Shown: positions 1 to 5,865 of the stretch, piece by piece
How positions within the stretch are numbered: the stretch's first letter is position 1
Layout of the letters: each line of letters opens with the position of its first letter
Assembly (NCBI GenBank): GCA_023489025.1
Contig: JAMDCN010000032.1
Span: 1 to 6,061 of the forward strand
From: Deltaproteobacteria bacterium
GTDB taxonomy: Bacteria > Desulfobacterota_E > Deferrimicrobia > Deferrimicrobiales > Deferrimicrobiaceae
Reading direction: 5' to 3'
Length of the DNA stretch: 6,061 bases
Made by a program: the position numbers and the translations under genes
Notes under the pieces: model-generated
Told to the model about the DNA's origin: nothing
The model's database searches: none
The model's input: only the letters and a program-made list of their open reading frames with translations

Positions 1-379
1 TCCCCCACAGTCCGTAGATCACGCTGGGGATCGCCGCGAGGAGCTCGGCGAGGAACGACACGGGCGTCTTCATCCAGGGGGGGGCGAACTCGTCGATGAA
101 GATCGCGGCTCCCACGCTCAACGGCACGGCGATGAGGATGGCGAGAAAGGAGGAGACAAGGGTCCCGTAAATGAAGGGCAGCGCCCCGAATTTCTCCAGC
201 ACCGGGTCCCATGTCCCGGTGACCAGGAACGCGGCCCCGAACTTCCGCAAGGCGGGGATCGACTCCCGCAGCAGCACCCCGAACAGCAGCACCGCAAGGA
301 AGAGGACCAGGAAGGCGAAGGCCCCCGTGGTTCGTTCGAAGAGGAGGTCCTTGATGTTTCCGCCGGTTTTCCGGGCCAT
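1..379 (-). CDS. pstC: Phosphate ABC transporter permease PstC (5' part, runs off window)
   Basis: PstC is one of the two inner-membrane permease subunits of the Pst high-affinity phosphate importer (PstS-PstC-PstA-PstB). Only the first 126 codons are present. The translation starts MARKTGGNIKDLLFER, followed by a hydrophobic segment at about residues 19-37 (TM1), a short periplasmic stretch, and a second long hydrophobic segment at about 68-95. It ends at the window edge in AELLAAIPSVIYGLWG, which is the conserved PstC/PstA 'IPS(V/I)(V/I)YGL' region. The ATG at 377-379 is chosen because the homology-like N-terminus begins there and GAGG lies about 13 bases upstream. It follows pstS on the same strand after a 152-base gap that contains an attenuator-like hairpin, so it is probably transcribed by read-through from the pstS promoter. 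The missing part and pstA/pstB/phoU are expected to the left of the window, which is inference. Confidence 0.93.
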   Translation of the reverse strand, partial: MARKTGGNIKDLLFERTTGAFAFLVLFLAVLLFGVLLRESIPALRKFGAAFLVTGTWDPVLEKFGALPFIYGTLVSSFLAILIAVPLSVGAAIFIDEFAPPWMKTPVSFLAELLAAIPSVIYGLWG

Positions 380-403
380 CCCTGGCGTTTCCTCGCGGTT
401 CGT

Positions 404-440
404 AAAGAAAAGGCGGGGGGGGATCTCCCCCCCCCTCCCC
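404..440 (-). terminator. Attenuator-like intrinsic terminator between pstS and pstC
   Basis: Read on the minus strand, a run of nine G (435-427), the loop bases AGAT (426-423) and eight C (422-415) form a very GC-rich hairpin. It can be extended past one A.G mismatch by GG/CC. The 3' arm is followed at once by TTTTCTTT (411-404). This is the layout of a Rho-independent terminator. Lying inside the pst operon, it probably acts as partial terminator or RNA stabiliser so that pstS mRNA exceeds the permease mRNA, a known pattern for binding-protein genes. Strength is not measured; long G/C runs are also prone to sequencing error. Confidence 0.7.
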
Positions 441-531
441 GATCGTGCTACCGGGATCGTACGACAGATCGGCGCCTCCCGGAAGGGGGAGGCCGGTCAG
501 TACAGGGACTTCCCCTTGCAGGTGATCCCCT

Positions 532-1545
532 TCAGTGCATATGCTCGACCTTCTCCACCACGGCCTTCGGCAACGGCGCGTAGTCGAGCGCGGCCTCCAT
601 CTTCTGGCCGTCCCGGATCGCCCACTTGAGGAATCGTACCATGGCCTTGCCCCTGGCCTCGTCCTTCTGGTCCTTGTACACGAGGATCCAGGTGAGCCCG
701 GAGATGGGCCACGATCCCTTTCCGGGGGCGTCGACCAGCGAAACCCGGAAATCCCCCGGCATCGACTTCGCCACCCCCGCGGCGGCGGCGGAAGTCGCCT
801 CGAGCGTCGGGGTGACGAAGCGTCCGTCCTTGTTCCGCAGCGACGCCACCTTCATCTTGTTCTGCTTGGCGTACGCGAGCTCGACATACCCGATGGCTCC
901 CGGGGTCTGCTTCACCACGCCGGCGACGCCCTCGTTCCCCTTCCCGCCGATCCCCACCGGCCAGTTGACGGACGGGCCGCGGCCGACCTTCGCCCGCCAT
1001 TCCGGATTCACCGTCGTCAGGTAGTTCGTGAAGATGTCCGTGGTGCCGGACCCGTCGGAGCGGTGGGCGACCACGATGTCGGCCTTCGGCAGCGTCACGG
1101 CCTTGTTCAACTCCGCGATCTTCGGGTCGTTCCAACGGGTGATCTTGCCGAGATAGATCCCGGCGAGGACGTCCGACGTGAGCTTCAGCCCGGCCGGAAC
1201 GCGGTCGAGGTTGTAGACCGGGACCACCGCCCCGAGCGCCGTCGGGATGTGGAGGATGGCGCCGGGAAGTTTTTTCATGCCCTCTTCCGTCATCGCTGCG
1301 TCGGTGGCGCCGAAGTCCACCGTCCCCGCGGTGATCTGCTTGATCCCCCCGCCGGAGCCGATCGACTGGTAGTTGAACCGGACTCCCGGGTTGGCGTTGG
1401 AATATTCGTAAAACCACTTCGAGTAGAGCGGATAGGGGAACGTCGCCCCCGCGCCGTTGATCGTCAACGGACCCGCCGCGGACGCGAAGGACACGACGGC
1501 GAGGATTGCCACGACCCCTGCCAGGACTCCGCAGATCTTTTTCAT
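532..1545 (-). CDS. pstS: Periplasmic phosphate-binding protein PstS
   Basis: This is the substrate-binding subunit of the Pst phosphate importer; it captures inorganic phosphate in the periplasm and delivers it to PstC/PstA. The protein has 337 residues, a normal length. A Sec signal peptide covers about residues 1-24 (KK, hydrophobic core, ASA-A cleavage site), with no lipobox cysteine at the cleavage site. Mature-protein hallmarks are INGAGATFPYPLY (29-41), the SIGSGGGIKQITAGTVDFGATDA stretch (61-83), and the phosphate-contacting loop HRSDGSGTTDIFTNYL (161-176). The ATG at 1543-1545 has a perfect AGGAGG nine bases upstream (1560-1555), which fixes the start. The gene is preceded by phased Pho half-sites, so it is probably induced by phosphate limitation through PhoB, and is followed by an attenuator hairpin and pstC. 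Overlapping ORFs on both strands inside this interval are high-GC shadows. Confidence 0.97.
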   Translation of the reverse strand: MKKICGVLAGVVAILAVVSFASAAGPLTINGAGATFPYPLYSKWFYEYSNANPGVRFNYQSIGSGGGIKQITAGTVDFGATDAAMTEEGMKKLPGAILHIPTALGAVVPVYNLDRVPAGLKLTSDVLAGIYLGKITRWNDPKIAELNKAVTLPKADIVVAHRSDGSGTTDIFTNYLTTVNPEWRAKVGRGPSVNWPVGIGGKGNEGVAGVVKQTPGAIGYVELAYAKQNKMKVASLRNKDGRFVTPTLEATSAAAAGVAKSMPGDFRVSLVDAPGKGSWPISGLTWILVYKDQKDEARGKAMVRFLKWAIRDGQKMEAALDYAPLPKAVVEKVEHMH

Positions 1546-1591
1546 TCGTTCGACCCTCCTGTAAGTTGGTTCGCCTTTACGGCTTGAGGGT

Positions 1592-1646
1592 ACCCTACGT
1601 TGTGTACATCAAGGGGGGGTGAGGGGTGTGTTAAGTTCGTGTTAAG
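1592..1646 (-). promoter_or_regulatory. Pho-box promoter of pstS (phased CTTAACA half-sites)
   Basis: On the minus strand CTTAACA occurs twice, at 1646-1640 and 1635-1629, exactly 11 bases apart. This matches the direct-repeat geometry of PhoB/PhoP operators (half-sites every 11 bp; the B. subtilis PhoP form is TTAACA-like). In the same phase come a degenerate unit CCTCACC (from 1624) and a better one, CTTGATG (1613-1607). Nine bases after that unit is TAGGGT (1597-1592), a weak -10 candidate that would give a 5' leader of roughly 40 bases before pstS. The repeat pair is direct observation; the two extra half-sites and the -10 are inference. Confidence 0.6.
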
Positions 1647-1708
1647 AAGCGGATGTTCCGGCACGGCGCCAATCCCGATGCATGCGCCGAATGCGGAGAG
1701 AACATGAG

Positions 1709-1743
1709 AAAAAAATCCCCCGGCGGAGGAGGACGCCGGGGGA
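1709..1743 (-). terminator. Rho-independent terminator of the porin transcript
   Basis: A perfect 10-bp stem lies at 1716-1725 and 1734-1743 (CCCCCGGCG paired with CGCCGGGGG plus a closing A-T pair) with an 8-base loop. On the minus strand it is followed by seven T (1715-1709). This is a strong intrinsic terminator and it precedes the pstS promoter, so it insulates pstS from upstream transcription. It lies 178 bases past the porin stop because the 97-bp element sits between stop and terminator. The 1744-1798 stretch between element and terminator contains further imperfect GGCC-rich inverted repeats but no gene that I can support. Confidence 0.85.
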
Positions 1744-1798
1744 GGAGGGGGGGCCTTCGACGGTTTTTCCCTCGAGGCCCCTGAGGAAGGGCCGCCTA

Positions 1799-1895
1799 AG
1801 GAGGCTATCCGAAACAACTTGAACATCTTGCATCCCGGCCAAATCTAACCCAAATCCGGGCGCAATATTGTCCAACTTGTTTCGGATAGCCTCCT
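1799..1895 (-). mobile_element. Short (97-bp) copy of a MITE-like element with inverted ends
   Basis: Read on the minus strand this copy is base-for-base identical to the first 65 and last 32 bases of the 182-bp copy at 5684-5865, and lacks 85 internal bases. Both ends begin AGGAGGCTATCCGAAACAA. Over 27 bases the two ends match as inverted repeats at 25 positions (differences at 20 and 24). It carries no ORF of its own and cannot encode a transposase, so it is a non-autonomous element or a derivative of one. It lies in inverted orientation to the other copy, 25 bases after the porin stop codon and before the porin terminator. No convincing target-site duplication flanks it (minus-strand flanks GGAGTC and TAGGCG). 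Family assignment is not possible from the ends alone. Confidence 0.85.
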
Positions 1896-1920
1896 GACTC
1901 CGCGGCCCGGCCTTTCTTCT

Positions 1921-3108
1921 TCAGAAGTAGAGTTGCCCCTGGATCTGGAAGACGTTCTGCTTGTCGTCGTTGGCGAGGAATCCCTTCGCGTTCTTCTCGA
2001 ACTCCGTCATCACGTAATTGGCGCTGAGCTTCACGTTGTGCCCCTTGAGGTACCAGTTGATGCCCGCGCTGACCGCCCTTTGCTCCGTGTCCGCCTTGTT
2101 CGAGTCCTGTTCGTAGACCTCGTACCGGATGGTGGGTTCCACGTTCACACCCGGGATGAAGTATCCCGCCTGGGCGTACCACCCTTTGGGTTCCTTGTCG
2201 GCCTTGGAGGGATCCGTGAACTCCTCTTTCCAGGCGTTGTACTCCACCTGGGCGGTGAAGCTTTCCCAGTGGCCGGACAGGTCGACTCCCCGGAGACTCC
2301 GGTCCTCCTCGAAGGGGCTCGACGCGTATTCGATCCCGCCCTGGGCAGCGTAGTTCGCCCCCACGGTAAGGTGCCGACCCTTGCCGAGATGGGCGTCGCT
2401 TTGGCTTTTCTCGACCCATCCCGGCGGAGAAAACTGGACCCGGGCGGCGTAGAGAAGACCGGACTTGTGAACCGTCTTGCCGTTCACCGTGCTTCCCGGT
2501 TCCCAGCCGTCGCCGCCCGCCAGGGAGTATGCGAGGATTCCTTCCGCGAGCTTTCCGTGGAGGAGGAGGTGCGCCTGGTAATAGTCGTCGAAGAGTTTCT
2601 TGGCGTCCTCGGTCGAGAACGGGCGCTCGATGAGGAGCTGTTTCGAAGACGATGTGAGGGAGACTCGAGAGTACGGGAGTTTCGCCTTCCCGAAACGGAC
2701 GGAGAAGGGATCCGCGATCTTGTAGTCCCCGTAGGCGTAGAGGATCTTCACCTCGTTGCTCGATTTCCCGGGGGCCTTGCTGTTCTTGTCTCCCTCGAAG
2801 GTGAGGTTGTACTTCAGGTTCTTCACGATGTGGCCGGTGAGCTCCAGCCGGATCCTCCGCAGGTAGAAGTCCGTCTCGCTCTCATAAGAGGTCGGGGTCG
2901 CCTCGTCGCTCTTGATCAAGTCCCCCGCATCGAACCGGGGCTGCAGGCGTATCCGGAGGTTCAGATCCGTGTTTTCCGCCGCCTTGACGGTGACCCCCTT
3001 TCCTTCCTTGCCCAGAAGAAACCCTTCGGCGTGGGCGGCGCCGCCCAGGAACAGGACCGCTGCCGCGACCGATCCGACCGTCTGAACGATTTTTCTCCCT
3101 GGCTTCAT
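1921..3108 (-). CDS. Phosphate-selective porin O/P family outer-membrane protein
   Basis: This is a beta-barrel outer-membrane channel related to the OprP/OprO (Porin_O_P) family, which admits phosphate or polyphosphate under starvation. From the ATG at 3106-3108 it has 395 residues. A signal peptide runs to about residue 27 (KPGRK, hydrophobic core, AHA cleavage site). The rest shows alternating amphipathic strands with many Tyr/Trp/Arg, and ends in ...GQLYF, the terminal aromatic expected for Bam-dependent barrel insertion. Family-like segments are YLRRIRLELTG (about 82-92), GWYAQAGYFIPGVNVEPTIRYE near 305-330, and INWYLKGHNVKLSANYVMTEF near 350-370. An in-frame GTG lies at 3111, directly before this ATG, but AGGAGG (3118-3113) would be only one base from GTG and is four from ATG, so ATG is preferred. 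Phased Pho half-sites upstream and pst genes downstream support phosphate uptake. Anion specificity is inferred, since the binding arginines/lysines cannot be placed without a structure alignment. Confidence 0.9.
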   Translation of the reverse strand: MKPGRKIVQTVGSVAAAVLFLGGAAHAEGFLLGKEGKGVTVKAAENTDLNLRIRLQPRFDAGDLIKSDEATPTSYESETDFYLRRIRLELTGHIVKNLKYNLTFEGDKNSKAPGKSSNEVKILYAYGDYKIADPFSVRFGKAKLPYSRVSLTSSSKQLLIERPFSTEDAKKLFDDYYQAHLLLHGKLAEGILAYSLAGGDGWEPGSTVNGKTVHKSGLLYAARVQFSPPGWVEKSQSDAHLGKGRHLTVGANYAAQGGIEYASSPFEEDRSLRGVDLSGHWESFTAQVEYNAWKEEFTDPSKADKEPKGWYAQAGYFIPGVNVEPTIRYEVYEQDSNKADTEQRAVSAGINWYLKGHNVKLSANYVMTEFEKNAKGFLANDDKQNVFQIQGQLYF

Positions 3109-3171
3109 CACTCCTCCTTCTCGTTGGTATTGACCTTAGTCGAACGGTGGAGATCCCCCGTTGACGGGCTC

Positions 3172-3226
3172 AGAATGTCCGCCCGATGTTACGGGCGTTT
3201 AAAGAGGACATTAAGCGCCGGTAAAA
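3172..3226 (-). promoter_or_regulatory. Pho-box promoter of the porin gene
   Basis: On the minus strand three heptamers resembling CTTAACA begin exactly 11 bases apart: CTTAATG (3215-3209), CTTTAAA (3204-3198) and CGTAACA (3193-3187). A weaker in-phase unit, TTTTACC, begins at 3226. Nine bases after the last unit is CATTCT (3177-3172), a weak -10 candidate; the same nine-base gap separates the last half-site and candidate -10 in front of pstS. The leader would be about 60 bases. The geometry is visible; binding by PhoB is inferred. Confidence 0.5.
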
Positions 3227-3299
3227 ATCGACGGGCGGATCTTGGAAGGATGTGGCTTATAAGGGGGTATGAGCGGGGATGGAGAACGGAACAGGCGTT

Positions 3300-3316
3300 T
3301 CGGGTCGCTGACCCGA
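3300..3316 (-). other. Perfect 7-bp hairpin downstream of sixA
   Basis: TCGGGTC and GACCCGA form a perfect inverted repeat around a three-base loop, 42 bases past the sixA stop. There is no T run after it on either strand, so it is not a canonical intrinsic terminator. It may be a 3'-end stabilising hairpin or part of a Rho-dependent terminator for phoB-phoR-sixA. I see no other gene in 3109-3357. Confidence 0.35.
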
Positions 3317-3357
3317 TAGATCTTCCATCTCGACAGCGGGCCGCTGCGCGATGGGGA

Positions 3358-3864
3358 TCAGTCCCCGGATGCCTCGGCAAGACGGGTGACGGTTCCCTTC
3401 CCGTCCGTCCTCCAGAGGAACTTCGCCGACCCCTTCGGGACGCCGATATCCACTTCCAGAGCCAACACGGCTCCCTTCCGCAGCGGGAACCCTCCCGGAA
3501 GCGCGAGGAGCGTCGCCGCGAGGTCGCCCAGGTCCGGCTCGTGCCCTACGAACGCCGCTTCCCGGGGATTTCCGGCTTCGGCGAGCAGGGAGCGGAGCGC
3601 CCGGTGGTCCAAGCCGGGGGAGAGTTCTCTCGCCACGACGACGGGGCCTTCATGCTTCAGGCGCTCCGCGAGGATCTCGGCGGTCTGGACGGCGCGCAGC
3701 AGGGGGCTCGTGAAGATGACGTCCGGGGCGGCGCCCGCCTTCCGGACGCGCCGGGCGATCTTGCGGAAGGAATCCCTTCCCTGCGGGGTCAGGTACCGCA
3801 AAGCGTCCGGTGCCGTCGCCGACCGCTCGATCGCCTCCGCATGGCGGACGAGGTACAGTTTCAT
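3358..3864 (-). CDS. sixA: SixA-type phosphohistidine phosphatase (histidine phosphatase superfamily)
   Basis: A 168-residue protein of the histidine phosphatase (phosphoglycerate-mutase-like) superfamily, close in length to E. coli SixA. The N-terminal RHA motif holds R7 and the nucleophile H8 (MKLYLVRHAEA). SPLLRAVQTAE (53-63) supplies the second arginine R57, and VGHEPDL (106-112) supplies the second histidine H108. All core catalytic residues are present. E. coli SixA removes phosphate from phosphohistidine (ArcB HPt domain, NPr of PTS-Ntr), a function known for the family and only inferred here. The ATG (3862-3864) overlaps the original phoR stop as ATGA, and no strong Shine-Dalgarno precedes it, so translation is probably coupled to phoR. 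Because of the frameshift in phoR the upstream reading frame now runs straight into sixA, giving an apparent fused ORF 3358-5664. I treat sixA as a separate gene because its own start, length and catalytic core are complete. Confidence 0.85.
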   Translation of the reverse strand: MKLYLVRHAEAIERSATAPDALRYLTPQGRDSFRKIARRVRKAGAAPDVIFTSPLLRAVQTAEILAERLKHEGPVVVARELSPGLDHRALRSLLAEAGNPREAAFVGHEPDLGDLAATLLALPGGFPLRKGAVLALEVDIGVPKGSAKFLWRTDGKGTVTRLAEASGD

Positions 3865-5664
3865 CGGGACGCCGGGAACCGGAGGATGAACCTTGTGCCG
3901 ACGCCGAGGCGGCTCTCCACGCGGAGGATCCCCCCGTGCGATTCGACGATATGTTTTCGTGATGGAGAGGCCCAGGCCGGTCCCCCCCAGTTCCCTCGAC
4001 CGCCCCTTGTCGACGCGGTAGAACCGCTCGAATATCCGGGGGAGGTGCTCCGGGGAGATCCCCGGTCCGTCGTCGGCCACCTCGAGGAGGCAGTCGCCGT
4101 TCTCGATCCGTCCGGAGAGGGTGACGCGTCCCCCCTCCTTCCCGTACTTCAGGGCGTTGTCGACCAGGTTCGATAGGGCGAGCGCGAGTTTCCGGAGATC
4201 CGCCCGGAACGTGCCTCCGCCCGCATCGATGTCCAGCGTCTTCCCTATCCGGTCCGCCTCGCTGCGGTGCAGGTCGGCCACCCGCCCGAGAAGGGCGCCG
4301 GGAGAGACTTCCTCCTTTTCCAAGGGAACCGCGCCGGACTCGGCCCGGGACAGTTCGAGGAGGTCGTCGATCAGCCGTTCCATCCGGAGGGCGTTCCCGA
4401 GCGCCACGTCGACGAAGGACGATTCCGGCGACGCTCCTTCCCGCATCGCGTCCCGGATCGCCTCGAGGTATCCGCGGATGTTCGTCAGCGGGGTGCGCAG
4501 TTCGTGGGATGCGTTGGAGACGAAGTCGCTCTTGACCTGCGACAACCGCCGCTCCTCGGTGACGTCCCGAAGGGTGAGGAGGACGTCCGCGTCCGATTCC
4601 CCGAGGTACCGCACCGTCGTCCCGGAACATCGGACCGTGCGGCTTCCCTGGGGCGTCACGATGGAAACGTCCCGCGGCTTCGGTTCTTCCCCCTTGATCC
4701 ACCCGTCGATGAAGGCGAGGACCTGGGGATGGCGGATCACCTCCGGGTACGGGCGTCCGACGCCCATCGTCTCCGAGGTGCCGGAGATCTTCCCGGCTTC
4801 CCGGTTCATCATCCGTACCGACCGATCGGCGGCGATGACGATGACCCCGTCGTCGAGGTTGGCGAGCAGCGTCTCCAGGCGGGCTTTCCCCGCGTCCAGT
4901 TGTCCGATCGTGTCGGCAAGGTGCGACGCCATCCGGTTCATCGCGTTCGCCATCTCCTCGAGCTCGTCGCCCGTCCGGACCTGGACGCGCCGGGCGAGAT
5001 TCCCGGCGCCCATCTCTTTCGCCGCCGCCTGCATCTCCGCCAGGGGACCTGTGACCCTCCGTGCCATGAAAGCGGCGCCCGCGAGGATCAGGAGGAGCGC
5101 GAAGAGCCCGGTTCCCCAGATGATCCCGGTGATCTGCCAGAGACGGCGGGTGAGGGTGGCGGCGGGGACCGAGGCGCGGGCCACCCCGACGATCGAGCCG
5201 CCGATCACGATCGGGAGGGCCGCGTACCGTTGTTCCTCCCGGACGGTGATGCTTCGCCGCAGGGATAGCCCCTTCATCCCCGACAGCGCGTCGCGGATCT
5301 CCGGGCGGAGGGCATGGTTCTCCATCCCGGGGACGCCGTCCGTCCCCACGGCGGAGTCGGCGACCACGGTTCCGTCGGCCAGGACGACCGTGATGCGCGC
5401 CCCGATCTTCTTCCCGAGCCGGTCTCCTTCCCGGGCGATCCGCTCCCCCTTCGGCGCGGAGTCCGCCGGCGCGGAGTCCGCGAGCAACGGCCGGAACGTC
5501 TCGGCGACGATTCGCGCCCGGGCGAGCAGGCTCTCGTCCGCGTCCGCCATCACGAGACTTCGCACGAGAAAGAAGCCGACGGCGCCGGCGATGAAAAGGG
5601 CGATCCCCGCGGTCACGAGGTGCGTGAGGAAAAATTTCGCGGCGATGGAGAAACGGCGGGTCAT
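3861..5664 (-). CDS. phoR: PhoR-type sensor histidine kinase, frameshifted near its 3' end
   Basis: This is a membrane sensor kinase, probably the partner of the adjacent PhoB regulator. Domains: TM1 about 12-36; periplasmic sensor about 37-172; TM2 about 178-199; HAMP about 200-252; PAS about 258-370; HisKA with phospho-acceptor H387 (SNASHELRTP); HATPase with N-box NLVDNALKYG (499-508), G1 DDGPGI (531-536), F-box RIFERFYRVDKG (543-554) and G2 GGTGLGL (560-566). After K570 the in-frame text becomes TYRRIARGDPPRG, unlike any kinase. Skipping one A of the AAAA at 3957-3954 restores KHIVESHGGILRVESRLG and a TGA at 3861-3863, giving the expected 600 residues. As the sequence stands, the frame instead reads through into sixA (768 codons). 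The ATG at 5662-5664 is bounded by an in-frame TGA nine bases upstream (5671-5673). No good Shine-Dalgarno is present. A mobile element now separates it from phoB. Assignment to PhoR rather than another kinase rests on architecture plus the Pho context. Confidence 0.88.
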
Positions 5665-5683
5665 CCGGCGTCAGCTTTCCCGA

Positions 5684-5865
5684 AGGAGGCTATCCGAAAC
5701 AAGTTGGACAATATTGCGCCCGGATTTGGGTTAGATTTGGCCGGGATGATTGAGCCAAACCGCAGGCGTATCTAAAGATACGTCGAGGATTTGGCGATTG
5801 AAGACCGGTCAAAGATGGCCCGAAGACGGGATGCAAGATGTTCAAGTTGTTTCGGATAGCCTCCT
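5684..5865 (+). mobile_element. Long (182-bp) copy of the MITE-like element, between phoB and phoR
   Basis: The ends AGGAGGCTATCCGAAACAA... are inverted repeats matching at 25 of 27 bases. There is no transposase ORF, so it is non-autonomous. The interior (5749-5833) is absent from the 97-bp copy at 1799-1895 and is bounded by the 7-bp direct repeat CGGGATG (5742-5748 and 5827-5833). Internal structure: GATTTGG at 5723-5729 and 5734-5740 (11-bp phase) and again at 5788-5794; a 7-bp hairpin CGTATCT-AA-AGATACG (5767-5782) nested inside GCCAAA/TTTGGC (5754-5759, 5790-5795); palindrome GACCGGTC (5803-5810); and CCCG-AAGA-CGGG (5819-5830). The right end lies inside the phoB reading frame. No clear target-site duplication is visible (plus flanks TCCCGA and CAGCTT). 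The plus-strand orientation label is arbitrary. Confidence 0.87.
5723..5740 (+). repeat. Tandem GATTTGG heptamers in 11-bp phase inside the element
   Basis: GATTTGG occurs at 5723-5729 and 5734-5740, 11 bases apart, so both face the same side of the helix. The pair is kept in the short copy (minus strand, within 1799-1895). It sits between CCCGG and CCGGG. Such subterminal phased repeats could be transposase or host-factor binding sites, but nothing in the window shows which. Confidence 0.5.

Noticed and set aside
535..1587. 350-codon plus-strand open frame and a 306-codon minus-strand frame over pstS
   Set aside because: Both are alternative frames of the clearly genuine pstS, with Arg/Gly/Pro-rich text and no recognisable domain.
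1642..1875. Small minus-strand ORFs of 77 and 94 codons in the pstS upstream region
   Set aside because: They cross the element, the terminator and the Pho promoter, with no ribosome site or recognisable sequence; part of one frame is only translated element.
1794..1900. Target-site duplication around the element copies
   Set aside because: I compared flanks for several possible element boundaries at both copies; no identical direct repeat of 2 or more bases was convincing in either.
1933..4176. Long 747-codon open frame on the plus strand
   Set aside because: It lies antisense to the porin, sixA and phoR, crosses their intergenic promoter, and its translation is low-complexity Arg/Val/Leu-rich with no domain; a high-GC shadow.
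3358..5664. Genuine PhoR-SixA fusion protein
   Set aside because: The normal kinase C-terminus is intact in the next frame and ends in an ATGA overlap with the sixA start, so two genes plus an indel explain it better. It remains possible if the indel is real.
5684..5689. AGGAGG at the element edge as a ribosome binding site for phoR
   Set aside because: It is on the plus strand; on the phoR mRNA the same place reads CCUCCU, so it cannot serve as Shine-Dalgarno.
4121..5734. 537-codon open frame on the plus strand antisense to phoR
   Set aside because: Ser/Arg/Pro-rich shadow of the phoR reading frame, running into the mobile element; no motif or ribosome site.
5684..5865. CRISPR array or tRNA/attachment site
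   Set aside because: There are only two dispersed inverted copies and no regular repeat-spacer pattern, tRNA fold or integrase.
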